Assembly: GCA_029783825.1 (NCBI GenBank)
Contig: JAREIK010012209.1
Location: 283,001 to 347,000 of the forward strand
Direction of reading: 5' to 3'
Length of the DNA stretch: 64,000 nucleotides
Origin: Sapria himalayana
Lineage: Eukaryota; Streptophyta; Magnoliopsida; Malpighiales; Rafflesiaceae
This document shows positions 61,956-64,000 of the stretch, one piece after another; position 1 is the first letter of the stretch; the number at the start of each line of letters is the position of its first letter. A model generated the notes under the pieces. The model had not been told where the DNA came from. It searched no databases and saw nothing but the letters and a program-made list of their open reading frames with translations. A program made the position numbers and the translations under genes.

Positions 61956-62149
61956 ACTTTTTTTTCAATTCCTTGAGGCATTTTCCAGATGCCTTGCCTT
62001 GACGCACGTGTCAAAGCGTTAAAAAATGCATTTAAAAACTATGGTCATACCAACCTAGCTCGACCCGTTTGACACGTATAGTTTGAATGTGATTTTAAAA
62101 TGCTGAGAAGTGATAATGTATTATCAACATTTCTCATTAATTTTTTTTA

Positions 62150-64000
62150 TTTCTTATAGAAACATGAGATAGTTCATCAGGCATCATGTGTTAATATTTA
62201 TATATAAAATATGATAACTGAGAGAAAGTATTAATATCTAATTGAGATGACTAGGACACTCCTATTTCATGGAGTATGCCTTGATGTTTTTAAGGAGTAG
62301 TATTAATTGCTAGCTTTCTAATCAATCAAATATTTTTTTTCCTTCTCTCATGTTGTATCATATATTAACTTGTATATTTGGGGAAAGACTCTTACCTTTA
62401 TCCCAAGATTTTTGGGTGTGCTTATTTTATTTGGAATTTATCTTCAGGCATCGAGTGCACCTTCATTGGGTGCTTAAGTACTTGTTCAAAACTTTATGTT
62501 CTTATTTTTTTTGGATCATTTGACAAGGACATCTTGTTATTTTTGTATTTTTGCCGTGTTTATTAAAAGATTTTACTAAATTATTTTTTTGAGAGAAAGT
62601 AATAAATATTAGTAAAATCATAGTAATTTTTGGTAAACTTAGTAGAATTTGTGGTGCAAAACCTTGTAGGGGAGAGAAATATAGAGAGACATGATAATTT
62701 TTTTGTCATGATTTTGGTATATCTTTCATATTTATTCTTAAGTAGTTATGATATCCCTTCTTAGTCTTAACTCTACAAAAAATAATCGTGATATCCTTTG
62801 TACGCTACAACTTAACTACTAAGTTAACACAAGTATTTCATTGTACAACATAATTATTGTAGTCATGACTCTTTCTTGGAGTCATGACTATACTATCTTT
62901 AAAATACTTAACGGCCTTGATATTATTTTTTCATTGCGTCAATCAAGTATTCTACTGATACAAATAATCACGATAATTTTTAGAGTCATGACTTATTTAG
63001 CATAGAGCCAAAACACAAGTGTTTTGAGTTGTAATATTATTTTAATCTATCTTTCTTCATTTTTTAGATCATTTACTCTAGTTACGATATTTCTAATGTC
63101 ATGACTTTGTACTCAATAAAAAAAATACCATGACATTTTATTAGACATCATGTGTTAATATTCTTATATAAAATATGATAACTGAGAGAAAAAACTAATA
63201 TCTAATTAAGATGACTAGGACACTCCTATTTTATGGAGTATGCCTTGTTATTTTTGAGGAGTAGTATTAATTGCTAGCTTTCTAATCAATCAAATATTTT
63301 TTTTCATTCTCTCATGTTGTATCATATATTAACTTGTATACCTGGGAGAAAGATTTACTTTTATCCTTAGATTTTTGGGTTTGCTTATTTTATTTATAAG
63401 TTCTCTTTAGGCATCAAGTGCCCCTTCATCGGGTGCTTAAGTACTTGTTCGAAACTTTATGTTTCAACTTTTTTAGATTATTTGACAAGGATATATTATA
63501 GTTTTTGTATTTTTTGTAGTGTTTATTGAAAGATTTTACTAAATTATTTTTTTGAGAGAAATTAATAAATATTAGTGAAAGCATAGTGATTTTGGGTGAA
63601 ATTGATATACTTTGTAGAGCAAAACCATGGAGGAGAGAGAAATTATAAAGAGTCACGACTACAACATAATTATTGTAGTCGTGACTCTTTCTTGGAGTCA
63701 TGACTGTAATATCTTTAAAATATTTCACGACCTCGATATTATTTTTTCATTTTGTCAGCCAAGTATTCTACTGAAACAAATAGTCATGGTAATTTTTATA
63801 GTTGTGACTTATTTGATGCAAAGCTAAAACACAAGTGTTTTGAATAGTAATATTATTGTCATCTATCTCTCTTAATTCTTTAGATTATTTACTCTAGTTA
63901 CGATATTTCTAATGTTATGACTTTGTGCTCAATAGAAGAATATCAAAGTTGTGATATTATTCAATATCACGCTTTTGTGTTTCAAAGTATAATAATCTCA
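62150..64000. repeat. ~0.96-kb tandem duplication running off the window
   Basis: Copy 1 (about 62150-63115) and copy 2 (from about 63115) share GCATCATGTGTTAATATT-like starts (62186 and 63147), TAGGACACTCCTATTT, ATTGCTAGCTTTCTAATCAA and TTTCTTGGAGTCATGACT. Copy 1 has about 145 bp near 62700-62840 that copy 2 lacks. No gene could be read. The second copy continues past 64000. Confidence 0.85.

Larger units (their letters stand above)
60713..62080. mobile_element. 1.37-kb non-autonomous hAT carrying simple-repeat cargo
   Basis: The ends are TAGATATGTCAAATGGG and, in complement, TATACGTGTCAAACGGG. The flanks ATTTGGAT (60705-60712) and GTTTGAAT (62081-62088) match at 6 of 8. The related segment at about 59902-59935 runs straight through (CAATTTGGCTATAATATTAA), giving an empty site. 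Inside are a C-rich tract (61403-61755), a GAGCTC repeat (61757-61955) and, at about 61197-62045, an inner segment beginning TTTTAAAAGGTGAAAAC that may be an older MITE. No transposase was seen. Confidence 0.75.

Overview
This window looks like nuclear DNA from a flowering plant. The base composition is strongly AT-rich and is broken by short GC-rich islands. The recognisable coding sequence is Ty1/copia reverse transcriptase and RNase H, plant-type hAT transposases (BED finger, DUF659 and C-terminal dimerisation types), and two exons of the plant exocyst gene EXO70A1. Nothing bacterial, viral or organellar was seen. The species cannot be fixed from the sequence; a monocot is possible. All homology calls rest on reading translated frames by eye, without alignment.

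Almost everything is dead, nested transposable-element sequence. The GC-rich islands are the ends of hAT elements that share a terminal motif close to TAGAGGTGTCAAA. Many are bounded by 8-bp target-site duplications (TSDs) that can be read directly. Well-bounded hAT elements lie at 3207-6613, 9561-13424, 12685-13285 (nested), 19019-19550, 20899-24502 (nearly intact, with one stop and one frameshift), 24666-25251, 52142-55723 (a second, DUF659 lineage), 58723-59717 with 58895-59322 nested inside it, 60025-60499, 60713-62080 and 36934-40692.

The second component is Ty1/copia. One element at about 15120-20511 retains gag, protease, integrase, reverse transcriptase, RNase H, polypurine tract and 3' LTR, but every domain is broken. 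Several copies of another copia lineage lie at about 480-2600, 7990-14890 (split by an hAT), 40840-43600, 43925-45860 (minus strand, with a foldback) and 51480-58060 (split by the second hAT). LTR/primer-binding-site remnants lie near 26505 and 27890.

The only host-gene sequence is at 27061-27456: two EXO70A1 exons on the plus strand with intact splice sites and no stop codons. They are either exons of a live gene with very long, TE-filled introns or a recently captured fragment.

Region by region: 1-14890, copia relics interrupted by hATs, plus a 22-bp minisatellite at 7149-7676; 15120-20511, the copia element with an hAT MITE inside it; 20512-25251, the hAT cluster; 25252-28700, LTR/leader pieces, microsatellites and the EXO70A1 exons; 28700-33730, AT-rich sequence with little recognisable; 33735-40692, a repeat plus duplicated hAT 5' end and a truncated hAT; 40840-45860, convergent copia relics; 45860-49790, tandemly duplicated repeat modules; 51480-58060, copia with an hAT insertion; 58060-62080, nested hATs; 62150-64000, a tandem duplication running off the window. 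No tRNA, rRNA, CRISPR or prokaryote-style regulatory feature was seen.
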